DNA of 20,054 nt from an uncultured Clostridia bacterium. Its GTDB lineage: Bacteria; Bacillota; Clostridia; Christensenellales; Borkfalkiaceae. The position numbers were made by a program, and so were the translations under genes. The stretch is from assembly GCA_934249265.1 (NCBI GenBank), contig CAKQKQ010000029.1, forward strand, positions 1 through 20,054, written 5' to 3'. Below are positions 6,176-13,035 of the stretch, one piece after another (the first letter of the stretch is position 1; the number at the start of each line of letters is the position of its first letter). The notes beneath the pieces were generated by a model. It searched no databases. It saw only the letters and a list, made by a program, of their open reading frames with translations, and was not told the DNA's origin.

Positions 6176-6952
6176 ATGGCGAGAAAAATAGTAATTACTT
6201 CGGGTAAAGGCGGAGTGGGGAAAACGTCTATTGTGGCAAACTTGGGGCTGAGTCTTGCTTCTATGGGTAAGCGAGTGGTGCTGTGCGATATGGATTTCGG
6301 TTTAAATAATCTCGATATCGTGCTGGGACTCGAAAATAAAATTATGTACGACATGGCAGACGCGGTTGACGGACGGTGCAGACCCAAGCAAGCCTTGGTG
6401 CAGTGCGACGTTCAAAAAAATTTGTATATACTTGCGTCGGGACACGGTTTTAAAAAGAGCGTAACTTCGCAAAACGTAAAGGCGGTTATCAACAGTTTTG
6501 ATAAAACTTTCGACTACATATTGATCGACTGCCCCGCGGGAATAGATACGGGATTTCATAGGGCGGTGTCCTCCGCAGACGAGGCGATAGTCGTTGTGAC
6601 TCCGCATATTTCAAGTTTGAGAGACGCCGACAAAGTGATAGGCATGCTTAAAAGTTATAGGATCGAAAACTTGTTTTTGGTCGTAAATATTGTTAGGGGA
6701 GATTTGGTTGTTGACGGCTCGACTCTTTCGCCCGAACAAATTGAAAGCGTGCTAAAAGTGTGCATGATAGGCGTTATTCCCGACGACGATAAAGTACTTT
6801 TGTGTGTTGGTGGGGCGGTCGGAAAGTCTGGCAAGGCTTTTAAGATGCTTGCAAACAACATAGAAAAAGGCACTAACAAAATTTACCGTTTCAGAAAAGG
6901 CTACGAGGGATTTTGGGGTAGTATCAAAAGGGGGCTTAGAAGGTCGTTATGA
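6176..6952 (+). CDS. minD: Septum site-determining ATPase MinD
   Basis: MinD is a peripheral membrane ATPase of the ParA/Mrp group that helps place the division septum; with MinE it can form pole-to-pole patterns. The deviant Walker A is GKGGVGKTS at 10-18, with signature lysine K11 and a final serine where threonine is usual. DMDFGLNNLD and LIDCPAG are the switch motifs. The C-terminal GFWGSIKRGLRRSL can form the amphipathic membrane-binding helix. I chose the ATG at 6176 (258 residues) because the upstream in-frame ATG at 6170 touches the AAAGGAG (6163-6169), whereas 6176 has a 6-nt spacing. The stop overlaps the minE start (ATGA). No minC is adjacent. Confidence 0.92.
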   Translation: MARKIVITSGKGGVGKTSIVANLGLSLASMGKRVVLCDMDFGLNNLDIVLGLENKIMYDMADAVDGRCRPKQALVQCDVQKNLYILASGHGFKKSVTSQNVKAVINSFDKTFDYILIDCPAGIDTGFHRAVSSADEAIVVVTPHISSLRDADKVIGMLKSYRIENLFLVVNIVRGDLVVDGSTLSPEQIESVLKVCMIGVIPDDDKVLLCVGGAVGKSGKAFKMLANNIEKGTNKIYRFRKGYEGFWGSIKRGLRRSL

Positions 6953-7179
6953 TAAAATCAAGGGAAATCGGCAGACTAAAACAAGTGCTTGAAAGCGATA
7001 GAACGGGCATGACGATGGATAATTTATCTGTAATTTCTGCTGACGTTGAAAAGGTAATCGACGATTATTTTGAAAGAAAAGGCAAAACCTCTATACGCTT
7101 GATAGAAAGCGACGGAGAATATAAACTGCGAATCGAAACGACTATCAACGCCTTTAAATCGTTTAATTCAATTAAATAG
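6949..7179 (+). CDS. minE: Cell division topological specificity factor MinE
   Basis: MinE stimulates the MinD ATPase and releases it from the membrane. It has 76 residues, slightly short of the usual 85-90. The anti-MinCD segment around RLKQVLESDRTGM (9-21) matches the family pattern RLKxVLxxDR. The following part, DVEKVIDDYF then an Ile/Arg/Leu-rich strand, fits the topological specificity domain, though the C-terminus is divergent. It overlaps minD by 4 nt (ATGA), so translation is coupled. Confidence rests mainly on the N-terminal motif and position. Confidence 0.85.
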   Translation: MIKSREIGRLKQVLESDRTGMTMDNLSVISADVEKVIDDYFERKGKTSIRLIESDGEYKLRIETTINAFKSFNSIK

Positions 7180-7203
7180 TAGCAACGACTAAAAACGGCG
7201 TTG

Positions 7204-7243
7204 TTGTGCGTTTTATAAAACACGTATTGCGTAAAAATGACAT
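7204..7243. repeat. 40-bp dispersed repeat, copy A, after minE
   Basis: It matches 16166-16205 at 36 of 40 positions. Shared cores are TTGTGCGTTTTA and ACACGTATTGCGTAAAA. It begins 25 nt after the minE stop. The centre here is a 12-bp palindrome GTTTTATAAAAC. Confidence 0.8.
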
Positions 7244-7530
7244 AAAATAACGCTTTTGGTGTTTTTTTTAAGCCTTTACGTTGCAATTATATTAAAAACG
7301 AACGATAAAAATAAGTTGCCGCCGTAAAGGTCGGAAATAACCGGATTTTATTAAGTCGGGTGTTAGGTCATAGATTAAAAGATTAAATCGGGTATTAATA
7401 AAGGTTTTGCGAATATTGATTTTTATGTCGCAAGTGTTAAGCCGAGTGTTATGTTTAACGTTAAATCGCGCATCGAGTTAGGCTTGGGTAACTATTTTTA
7501 AGTAAAATTGTCATTTGCACATAAAAAAAC
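7244..7530. other. Non-coding stretch before the aminopeptidase gene
   Basis: No gene is visible. There is a run of eight Ts near 7263-7270 following ACGCTTTT, but only a 4-bp stem (GCGT/ACGC) precedes it, so termination after minE is uncertain. Bases 7350-7490 contain loosely repeated (A/T)AA(G/A)(T/C)CG(G/A)GT words. Confidence 0.4.
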
Positions 7531-7559
7531 TTGATTTATGTTTTTAAATATAATATAAT
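7531..7559 (+). promoter_or_regulatory. Promoter of the M18 aminopeptidase gene
   Basis: TTGATT (7531-7536), a 17-nt spacer and TATAAT (7554-7559). A second, overlapping TATAAT is at 7549-7554. Confidence 0.65.
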
Positions 7560-7596
7560 TAATACAAGAAACAAGAAAACAAAAGAAGGAGACAAT

Positions 7597-8976
7597 ATGG
7601 AACTTAAAGATTTGACTTATAAAAAGCAAAATATTTACACTGTTGCCGATGAAGAAAAACTCAATAAGATTTTCGAGTATTGCGAAGGATACAAAAAATT
7701 CCTCGACGAATCCAAGACCGAAAGAGAGGCTGTTGAAACTACGGTTGCTATGGCTGAAAAGGCTGGTTTTACGCAATACGTACTCGGTGAAAACGTCAAA
7801 GTGGGCGATAAAAAGTATTACGTAAACAAACTTAAAAACATATTTTTATTCAAAGTCGGTAAAGGCGATATCGCTAAAAACGGTATAAGAGTGCTTGCCG
7901 CTCACATCGATTCGCCCAGACTCGATTTAAAACACAACCCCTTGTATGAAGAAGGTCAAATGAGTTTCTTTAAGACTCACTACTACGGCGGTATCAAAAA
8001 ATATCAATGGACTACAATTCCCCTTGCAATTCACGGCGTTGTGGTGTTGGCTGACGGCAGCAGCGTAAAAGTGAATATTGGCGAGGACGAAAACGACCCC
8101 GTATTCTATATCAACGATTTACTTCCGCACATGTCGCAAAAACTCAATACTCAACCTATCGGCACTGCGTTTACGGGTGAAAACCTCAACATTTTGTGCG
8201 GTTGTATCCCCGTTGCCGACGGAGAAGAGGACGAAAAGTCGATTAAACTCGGTGTGCTTAAAATCCTCAACGAAAAATACGGCATTAAAGAAGAAGATTT
8301 CCTTTCTGCCGAACTTTCGGTAGTACCCGCCGCAAAGGCAAAAGACGTAGGTTTTGACAGAGGACTTATCGGTTCTTACGGACACGACGACCGTTCGTGC
8401 GCATACGCATCGCTTACCGCGCTTTTAGATGATGACAACGACGAAAACACTACGATAGTTATTCTTGCGGATAAAGAAGAAATCGGCAGCGAAGGCGTTT
8501 CGGGCATGCAATGTATGATTTTTGAAGATATTTTCAACTCGATTTGCAACAGTTTCGGTAAAAATCCCGCAGTTGTAAGAAGCAACTCGAAGTGTTTGTC
8601 TGCCGACGTAACAGCGGCTTACGACCCAAATTTCCCCGACGTTTACGAGAAAAACAACAACTCGTGGCTTTCGTGCGGCGCGGCTATTTGCAAATTTACG
8701 GGTTCGGGCGGAAAATCCGGTTCAAGCGACGCTTCTTGCGAACTTTTAGGTTTTGTTCGTAAAATATTTGCGGAAAACGGCGTAATTTGGCAAGCTGCCG
8801 AAATGGGTAAAGTTGACGTAGGCGGCGGCGGAACGGTCGCTAAATACATAGCGAAACTCAATATCGATACGGTAGATATCGGCGTACCCGTAGTGTCTAT
8901 GCACGCTCCTTACGAAGTGGTGAGCAAGGCTGACGAATACGCAACGTACGAAGCGTTTAGGGCGTTTATCAAATAA
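7597..8976 (+). CDS. M18 family aminopeptidase (type 1, aspartyl aminopeptidase-like)
   Basis: This is a two-zinc cytosolic aminopeptidase that removes N-terminal residues from peptides and forms large oligomers in this family. It has 459 residues. Metal and catalytic motifs are present in order: AHIDSPRLDLK (H103), GSYGHDDRSCAY, DKEEIGSEG, SADVTAAYDPN and the C-terminal SMHAPYEVVSKAD histidine. The segment KTHYYGGIKKYQW is typical of the type 1 (ApeA-like) branch, from memory. I chose the ATG at 7597 because GAAGGAG ends six bases before it; the frame stays open 22 codons upstream, but that part overlaps the promoter and is not expected to be translated. Single-gene unit ending at a terminator. 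Confidence 0.93.
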   Translation: MELKDLTYKKQNIYTVADEEKLNKIFEYCEGYKKFLDESKTEREAVETTVAMAEKAGFTQYVLGENVKVGDKKYYVNKLKNIFLFKVGKGDIAKNGIRVLAAHIDSPRLDLKHNPLYEEGQMSFFKTHYYGGIKKYQWTTIPLAIHGVVVLADGSSVKVNIGEDENDPVFYINDLLPHMSQKLNTQPIGTAFTGENLNILCGCIPVADGEEDEKSIKLGVLKILNEKYGIKEEDFLSAELSVVPAAKAKDVGFDRGLIGSYGHDDRSCAYASLTALLDDDNDENTTIVILADKEEIGSEGVSGMQCMIFEDIFNSICNSFGKNPAVVRSNSKCLSADVTAAYDPNFPDVYEKNNNSWLSCGAAICKFTGSGGKSGSSDASCELLGFVRKIFAENGVIWQAAEMGKVDVGGGGTVAKYIAKLNIDTVDIGVPVVSMHAPYEVVSKADEYATYEAFRAFIK

Positions 8977-8991
8977 TTAATTAAGGCGAAT

Positions 8992-9027
8992 TTCCGTCGC
9001 AACTTTTTTCGTTGCGGCGGAATTTTT
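8992..9027 (+). terminator. Terminator of the aminopeptidase gene
   Basis: A 12-bp stem pairs 8992-9003 (TTCCGTCGCAAC) with 9011-9022, with one U-G pair and a 7-nt loop, then five Ts (9023-9027). Confidence 0.85.
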
Positions 9028-9165
9028 AAAAAACGGCATTGCTTTTGGTTTGCGGTACAGTTGCTTTAAAACCCGACAAAACATTAAAAACTGTATTAAT
9101 TGCATAAACGTTTTGGGCAATGTGCATAAATATTTAAAGCAAAAACACAAAATTTCATAAGAAAT

Positions 9166-9194
9166 TTGACTTAAAAATTGCAGTGATATATAAT
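9166..9194 (+). promoter_or_regulatory. Promoter of guaB
   Basis: TTGACT (9166-9171), a 17-nt spacer and TATAAT (9189-9194). The leader is only about 25 nt, so there is no room for a purine riboswitch. Confidence 0.8.
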
Positions 9195-9226
9195 ATTAAA
9201 AATTTTAACAAAGGAATTTACTGAAT

Positions 9227-10726
9227 ATGGCTTATTATTATGACGAACCTTCGCGTACTTTCAGCGAGTATTTGCTTGTCCCAGGGTATTCTGATGCTCA
9301 ATGTATACCGTCGAAAGTATCTTTAAAAACTCCGCTTGTAAAGTTTAAAAAGGGAGAAAAGCCCGCATTGACGATGAATATCCCCTTGGTTTCGGCGATT
9401 ATGCAATCGGTTTCAAACGACACCATGGCGATCGCGCTTGCAAAAGAGGGCGGCGTGGCTTTTATTTACGGCTCGCAATCGATCGAAAGTCAAGCCGAAA
9501 TGATTAAAAAAGTAAAAAAATATAAATCTGGATTTGTCGTTTCGGATTCAAACATAAAGCCCGACGACACCTTGAATACCGTGCTTAAACTTAAAGAAGA
9601 ACTCGGTCACTCGACCTTTGCCGTAACCGACGACGGCAGCGCAACGGGAAAACTTTTGGGCATAGTTACGGGCAGAGATTATAGGGTAAGCCGTATGACG
9701 GGCGACGAAAAAGTAAAAGATTTCATGACTCCGCTTAAAAATCTCGTTACCGCAAAGGAAGGCACTACTTTATCCGAGGCGAACGATATTATTTGGGAGC
9801 ACAAACTCAATTCTCTTCCAATAGTTGCCGACGACGGCTCGTTGGTTGCGTTTGTTTTCAGAAAAGACTACGCTCAACATAAAGAAAACCCCGACGAACT
9901 TATCGACGAACACAAGAGATACGTCGTGGGCGCGGGTATCAACACGAGAGATTACGAGACGAGAGTTCCCGCACTTGTCGAGGCGGGCGCAGACGTGTTG
10001 TGTATCGACTCTTCCGAAGGTTATACCGAATGGCAAAGTCGCACGATCGCTTGGATAAGACAAAAGTACGGCGATAGCGTAAAGGTTGGCGCGGGAAACG
10101 TGGTTGACGCCGACGGATTTAGGTTTTTGGCTGACGCGGGTGCGGACTTTATAAAAATAGGTATAGGCGGCGGTTCTATCTGCATTACCAGAGAGACGAA
10201 GGGTATCGGCAGAGGACAAGCGACGGCAGTTATCGAAGTTGCTAAAGCGAGAGACGAATATTATAAAGAAAAAGGAGTGTACGTTCCCATTTGTTCGGAC
10301 GGAGGAATAGTACACGATTATCACATTACGCTTGCGCTTGCAATGGGCGCGGATTTCTGCATGCTCGGCAGATATTTCTCGAGGTTCGACGAAAGCCCGA
10401 CGAATAAAATACTCGTAAACGGCAGTTATATGAAAGAGTATTGGGGCGAAGGAAGCGCGAGGGCGAGAAATTGGCAAAGATACGACCTCGGCGGCGCGGC
10501 GAAACTTTCGTTTGTCGAAGGCGTGGACAGTTACGTGCCTTATGCCGGACCTTTGCACGACAACGTTGCGGGGACTTTGGCTAAAATTCGCTCGACGATG
10601 TGCAACTGCGGTGCGTTGAATATTGCGGACTTCCAAAAGAAAGCAAAACTTACGCTTGTAAGTTCGGTTTCTATAGTTGAGGGCGGCGCGCACGACGTGC
10701 TTGTAAAGGATAAAAACATACAATAA
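9227..10726 (+). CDS. guaB: IMP dehydrogenase, Tritrichomonas-like type
   Basis: It oxidises IMP to XMP with NAD+, the rate-limiting step of GTP synthesis. It has 499 residues: a TIM barrel interrupted by two CBS motifs (about 100-220). The catalytic cysteine is C319 in GIGGGSICITRE, and the flap carries the dyad R418-Y419 in RARNWQRYDLGG. MKEYWGEGS is the segment before it. The N-terminus, flap and C-terminal SIVEGGAHDV closely resemble, from memory, the enzyme of the protist Tritrichomonas foetus, whose catalytic residues carry the same numbers. Typical Bacillus-type GuaB has a different flap (YRGMGS). AAAGGA at 9210-9214 precedes the ATG by 12 bases, slightly long. Single-gene unit. Confidence 0.95.
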   Translation: MAYYYDEPSRTFSEYLLVPGYSDAQCIPSKVSLKTPLVKFKKGEKPALTMNIPLVSAIMQSVSNDTMAIALAKEGGVAFIYGSQSIESQAEMIKKVKKYKSGFVVSDSNIKPDDTLNTVLKLKEELGHSTFAVTDDGSATGKLLGIVTGRDYRVSRMTGDEKVKDFMTPLKNLVTAKEGTTLSEANDIIWEHKLNSLPIVADDGSLVAFVFRKDYAQHKENPDELIDEHKRYVVGAGINTRDYETRVPALVEAGADVLCIDSSEGYTEWQSRTIAWIRQKYGDSVKVGAGNVVDADGFRFLADAGADFIKIGIGGGSICITRETKGIGRGQATAVIEVAKARDEYYKEKGVYVPICSDGGIVHDYHITLALAMGADFCMLGRYFSRFDESPTNKILVNGSYMKEYWGEGSARARNWQRYDLGGAAKLSFVEGVDSYVPYAGPLHDNVAGTLAKIRSTMCNCGALNIADFQKKAKLTLVSSVSIVEGGAHDVLVKDKNIQ

Positions 10727-10798
10727 CGATTTAATTTGTCGATATCGAAAAATTGAAATAAATTGTTTTGGTATGGATTATTAAAAATATTTTGGTGG

Positions 10799-10828
10799 CG
10801 GCGTTCGCAAATTGCGAACGCCGTTTTT
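10799..10828 (+). terminator. Terminator of guaB
   Basis: A perfect 10-bp stem, CGGCGTTCGC (10799-10808) with GCGAACGCCG (10814-10823), a 5-nt loop, then five Ts. Confidence 0.9.
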
Positions 10829-10895
10829 GTGTTTTTTGGTTGTGTGGCATGCCTTTTGTGTTGTGATTTATAAAAACGCCGTTTTTGTGTTTTTT
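10817..10895 (+). repeat. Duplicated half-terminator, two 21-bp identical copies
   Basis: Bases 10817-10837 (right arm and T-run of the guaB terminator) recur exactly at 10875-10895, starting AACGCCG and ending in six Ts. The second copy lacks the left arm, so it cannot form the hairpin. Confidence 0.8.
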
Positions 10896-11185
10896 AGATG
10901 TGGAATTTTCGTTTTGTGTTTTGTTGTGGTTTGCTGTGTAGATATTTTTTATTGAACTCGTGGAGTGGGGTTGTGTTTTATATGTCGCAATTTGGAAATT
11001 AAATTTGTATATTGCGGCGGCGAAATTACAAAGAAATCGAAGAATAAAAGTTTATATTGTGCTTGTGTGTGTGAATGTTTTTAAATTTCACAGCAAATTG
11101 CGGCGTAATTGCAAGATAAAACCGCATAAAATTTTTGCGTGATATTTAAGTGTTAAAAATTTTACCGTACGATTATAATAATGAG
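10896..11185. other. Non-coding stretch before mrnC, strongly G/T-skewed at first
   Basis: From about 10830 to 10990 the plus strand is unusually rich in G and T (words such as TTGTGTT and GTTTTGTG) and poor in C. An open frame at 10960-11142 has no ribosome binding site and no family resemblance. A TATAAT is also present at 11174-11179 but lacks a clear -35. Nothing else stands out. Confidence 0.45.
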
Positions 11186-11214
11186 TTGTAAAAAATTTGC
11201 GTATATGTTATAAT
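11186..11214 (+). promoter_or_regulatory. Promoter of the mrnC-rlmB-sigH operon
   Basis: TTGTAA (11186-11191), a 17-nt spacer and TATAAT (11209-11214) preceded by TGT, an extended -10. The leader would be about 75 nt. Confidence 0.65.
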
Positions 11215-11295
11215 TAATAGTAATTTATAGTTATAGTGGTATATTGGCGTCTGTTTGCGGGCTAAAACCCCTTTAAAGATGCGGGGAGAAGATTA

Positions 11296-11700
11296 TTGTT
11301 TAACGTAAACGAACAAATTTCAATTCAAAAAGCCAAATGTATGAGTCCCATCGTGCTTGCGTTTGTCGGCGACGCGGTTTATTCTTTGTACGTCAGGGAA
11401 AAACTCGCGTTTAACACCGATTTCAAGTCGGGCGTTTTAAACGTTAAAGCGTCGGAAATCGTAAGGGCTTCGGCTCAAGCGAAGTTTATCGACGCGATTT
11501 ATCCCCTTTTGACCGAAGAAGAGGCTGACGTATACCGCAGAGCGAGAAATACGAGAAAAGGCACAAGGGCAAAAAGTTCTACCGTTGCCGAATACAACAA
11601 GTCCACGGGGTTTGAAGCGTTGGTTGGATATTTGTATATAACGGGGCAAACCGACAGATTAAACGTACTGTTAAATTACGAGGTGAAAGATGAAAGTTGA
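11296..11700 (+). CDS. mrnC: Mini-ribonuclease III
   Basis: Mini-III is an RNase III catalytic domain without a double-stranded RNA-binding domain; in Bacillus it matures 23S rRNA ends. It has 134 residues, typical. SPIVLAFVGDAVYSLYVR carries the first acidic cluster of the RNase III fold, and TEEEADVYRRARN with EALVGYLYITG carries the second, including the catalytic glutamate. The start is a TTG at 11296: GGGGAGAAG at 11283-11291 gives a good ribosome binding site, and the only nearby ATG (11279) is in another frame. CCCC at 11268-11271 could pair with the GGGG of that site. Its end overlaps rlmB by 11 nt. Confidence 0.9.
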   Translation: MFNVNEQISIQKAKCMSPIVLAFVGDAVYSLYVREKLAFNTDFKSGVLNVKASEIVRASAQAKFIDAIYPLLTEEEADVYRRARNTRKGTRAKSSTVAEYNKSTGFEALVGYLYITGQTDRLNVLLNYEVKDES

Positions 11701-12406
11701 AGGAAGAAACGCGGTTGAAGAGGCGTTGAAAAGTAAAAACTCTATAGACAAAGTTCTCGTGCAAAACGGCATGAGAGACGAGCCTTCGAGAAAGGTTTTA
11801 AACCGCATAAGAGAGTTGGGGGTAAAGGTTCAGTTTGCCGATAAATGCGTGCTCGACAAAGAGAGCGTAACGCACAAGCATCAGGGCTTTATTGCCTACA
11901 TTACAGAATACGTATACTGTGAAATTGACGATATTTTGGAATCGAAAGGCGAAAACGGCTCGTTTATAGTGGTGCTTGACGGCATTGAAGACCCGCACAA
12001 TTTGGGTAGTATAATAAGGGTTTGCGAGTGCGCGGGCGTCGATGGAATAATCATCGGCAAACACAGAAGCGCAAGCGTAAACGAAACTGTAATGAGAATT
12101 TCCGAGGGTGCGGCAAACCACGTGAAAATCGCCAAAGTTACCAACATCAATACCGCCGTTGAATATTTGCAGAAAAACGGCGTGTGGGTATATGCTTTGG
12201 AGGTCGGCGGCGACGATATTTATAAAACCAACTTAAAGGGCAATATCGCAATTGTGGTCGGCGGCGAAGACACGGGAGTGAGTCGTTTGACTAAAGAAAA
12301 ATGCGACGTCACTATGGCAATACCCATGTTCGGCAACGTAAACTCGCTCAACGCGTCGGTTGCGACGGGTGTGGCTGTTTACGAGGCTGTAAGGCAGAGA
12401 AGATAA
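11690..12406 (+). CDS. rlmB: 23S rRNA 2'-O-methyltransferase, TrmH/RlmB family (SPOUT)
   Basis: It methylates a ribose of 23S rRNA (G2251 in E. coli RlmB) with S-adenosylmethionine; the exact target in this group is inferred. In its 238 residues, an N-terminal L30e-like RNA-binding domain (about 1-70) is followed by the knotted SPOUT domain: DPHNLGSIIRVCECAG, VVGGEDTGVSRL and IPMFGNVNSLNASVA are the three family motifs that build the knot and cofactor pocket. AGGTG at 11681-11685 lies inside the end of mrnC. The stop overlaps the sigH start (TAATG). Confidence 0.93.
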   Translation: MKVEGRNAVEEALKSKNSIDKVLVQNGMRDEPSRKVLNRIRELGVKVQFADKCVLDKESVTHKHQGFIAYITEYVYCEIDDILESKGENGSFIVVLDGIEDPHNLGSIIRVCECAGVDGIIIGKHRSASVNETVMRISEGAANHVKIAKVTNINTAVEYLQKNGVWVYALEVGGDDIYKTNLKGNIAIVVGGEDTGVSRLTKEKCDVTMAIPMFGNVNSLNASVATGVAVYEAVRQRR

Positions 12407-12984
12407 TGGAAAATTACGATAATTATACCGACGAGCAACTCGTTGACCTTTATCACGAAGGAGACGAATACGCTTTCGACGTGATTTATTCGAGATATAA
12501 GTCGGTAATAGAATATCACGCAAACAACTTTTTTCTTCAAGGCGGAAACAGAGACGATTTATTGCAGGAGGGCAATATCGGGCTTGCAAAGGCGGTAAAC
12601 GCTTATAAAAAAGGCAATGCCTCGTTTAAAACTTTTGCCTCGACTTGCATAAAAAACAACATTCTTTCAGAGGTATCGAAGGATTCTAAAAAGGCAAACT
12701 TCCCGTTAAACGAGAGCGTGCCGCTTGAAAATATCGAGTCAGAAAATATTTCCGGTCCGGACCCGTTGACGCACGTTATTGAAGAAGAAAACAGCGAAGA
12801 GGGCATAAAAAGAGTGCGCGCTGTGCTTTCGGATTTTGAGATAAAAGTCGTCGAATACGTGCTTAAAGGTTACTCGAAAAACGCCGAAATCGCCGAACTT
12901 ATGAATAAAGACGCAAAATCTATCGACAATGCGAAACAGCGCATACTCAACAAATTGCAAAATACCGAGCAAAAACAAGACTAA
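12406..12984 (+). CDS. sigH: RNA polymerase sigma-70 family factor, SigH-like
   Basis: It directs RNA polymerase to a subset of promoters; in Bacillus, SigH serves the transition state and early sporulation. It has 192 residues. Region 2 includes DDLLQEGNIGLAKAV (51-65) and FKTFASTCIKNNI (74-86), which closely follow the SigH pattern. Region 4 is LSDFEIKVVEYVLKG...KSIDNAKQRILNKL (141-184), where KSIDNAxQR is characteristic. I chose the ATG at 12406 overlapping the rlmB stop (TAATG); the frame continues upstream but only as a shadow of rlmB. Between them, Bacillota usually have yacP, which is missing here. Whether this organism sporulates cannot be said. Confidence 0.88.
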   Translation: MENYDNYTDEQLVDLYHEGDEYAFDVIYSRYKSVIEYHANNFFLQGGNRDDLLQEGNIGLAKAVNAYKKGNASFKTFASTCIKNNILSEVSKDSKKANFPLNESVPLENIESENISGPDPLTHVIEEENSEEGIKRVRAVLSDFEIKVVEYVLKGYSKNAEIAELMNKDAKSIDNAKQRILNKLQNTEQKQD

Positions 12985-13035
12985 AACAGTAAAAATTCAA
13001 ATAAAAACGTTAAAAATAACAAAAGGGGAAGATAA

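Noticed and set aside
7531..7596. 22-codon N-terminal extension of the aminopeptidase
   Set aside because: It overlaps the -35 and -10 elements, while GAAGGAG sits correctly before the ATG at 7597.
9770..10723. 317-residue minus-strand frame opposite guaB
   Set aside because: It mirrors the guaB codons and has no recognisable domain, promoter or ribosome binding site.
10960..11142. 60-residue open frame in the guaB-mrnC gap
   Set aside because: No ribosome binding site (only GGAG overlapping the start region), odd composition, no family resemblance.
12301..12405. 35-codon N-terminal extension of the sigma factor
   Set aside because: It is the shifted frame of rlmB. The TAATG overlap start at 12406 fits the family length.
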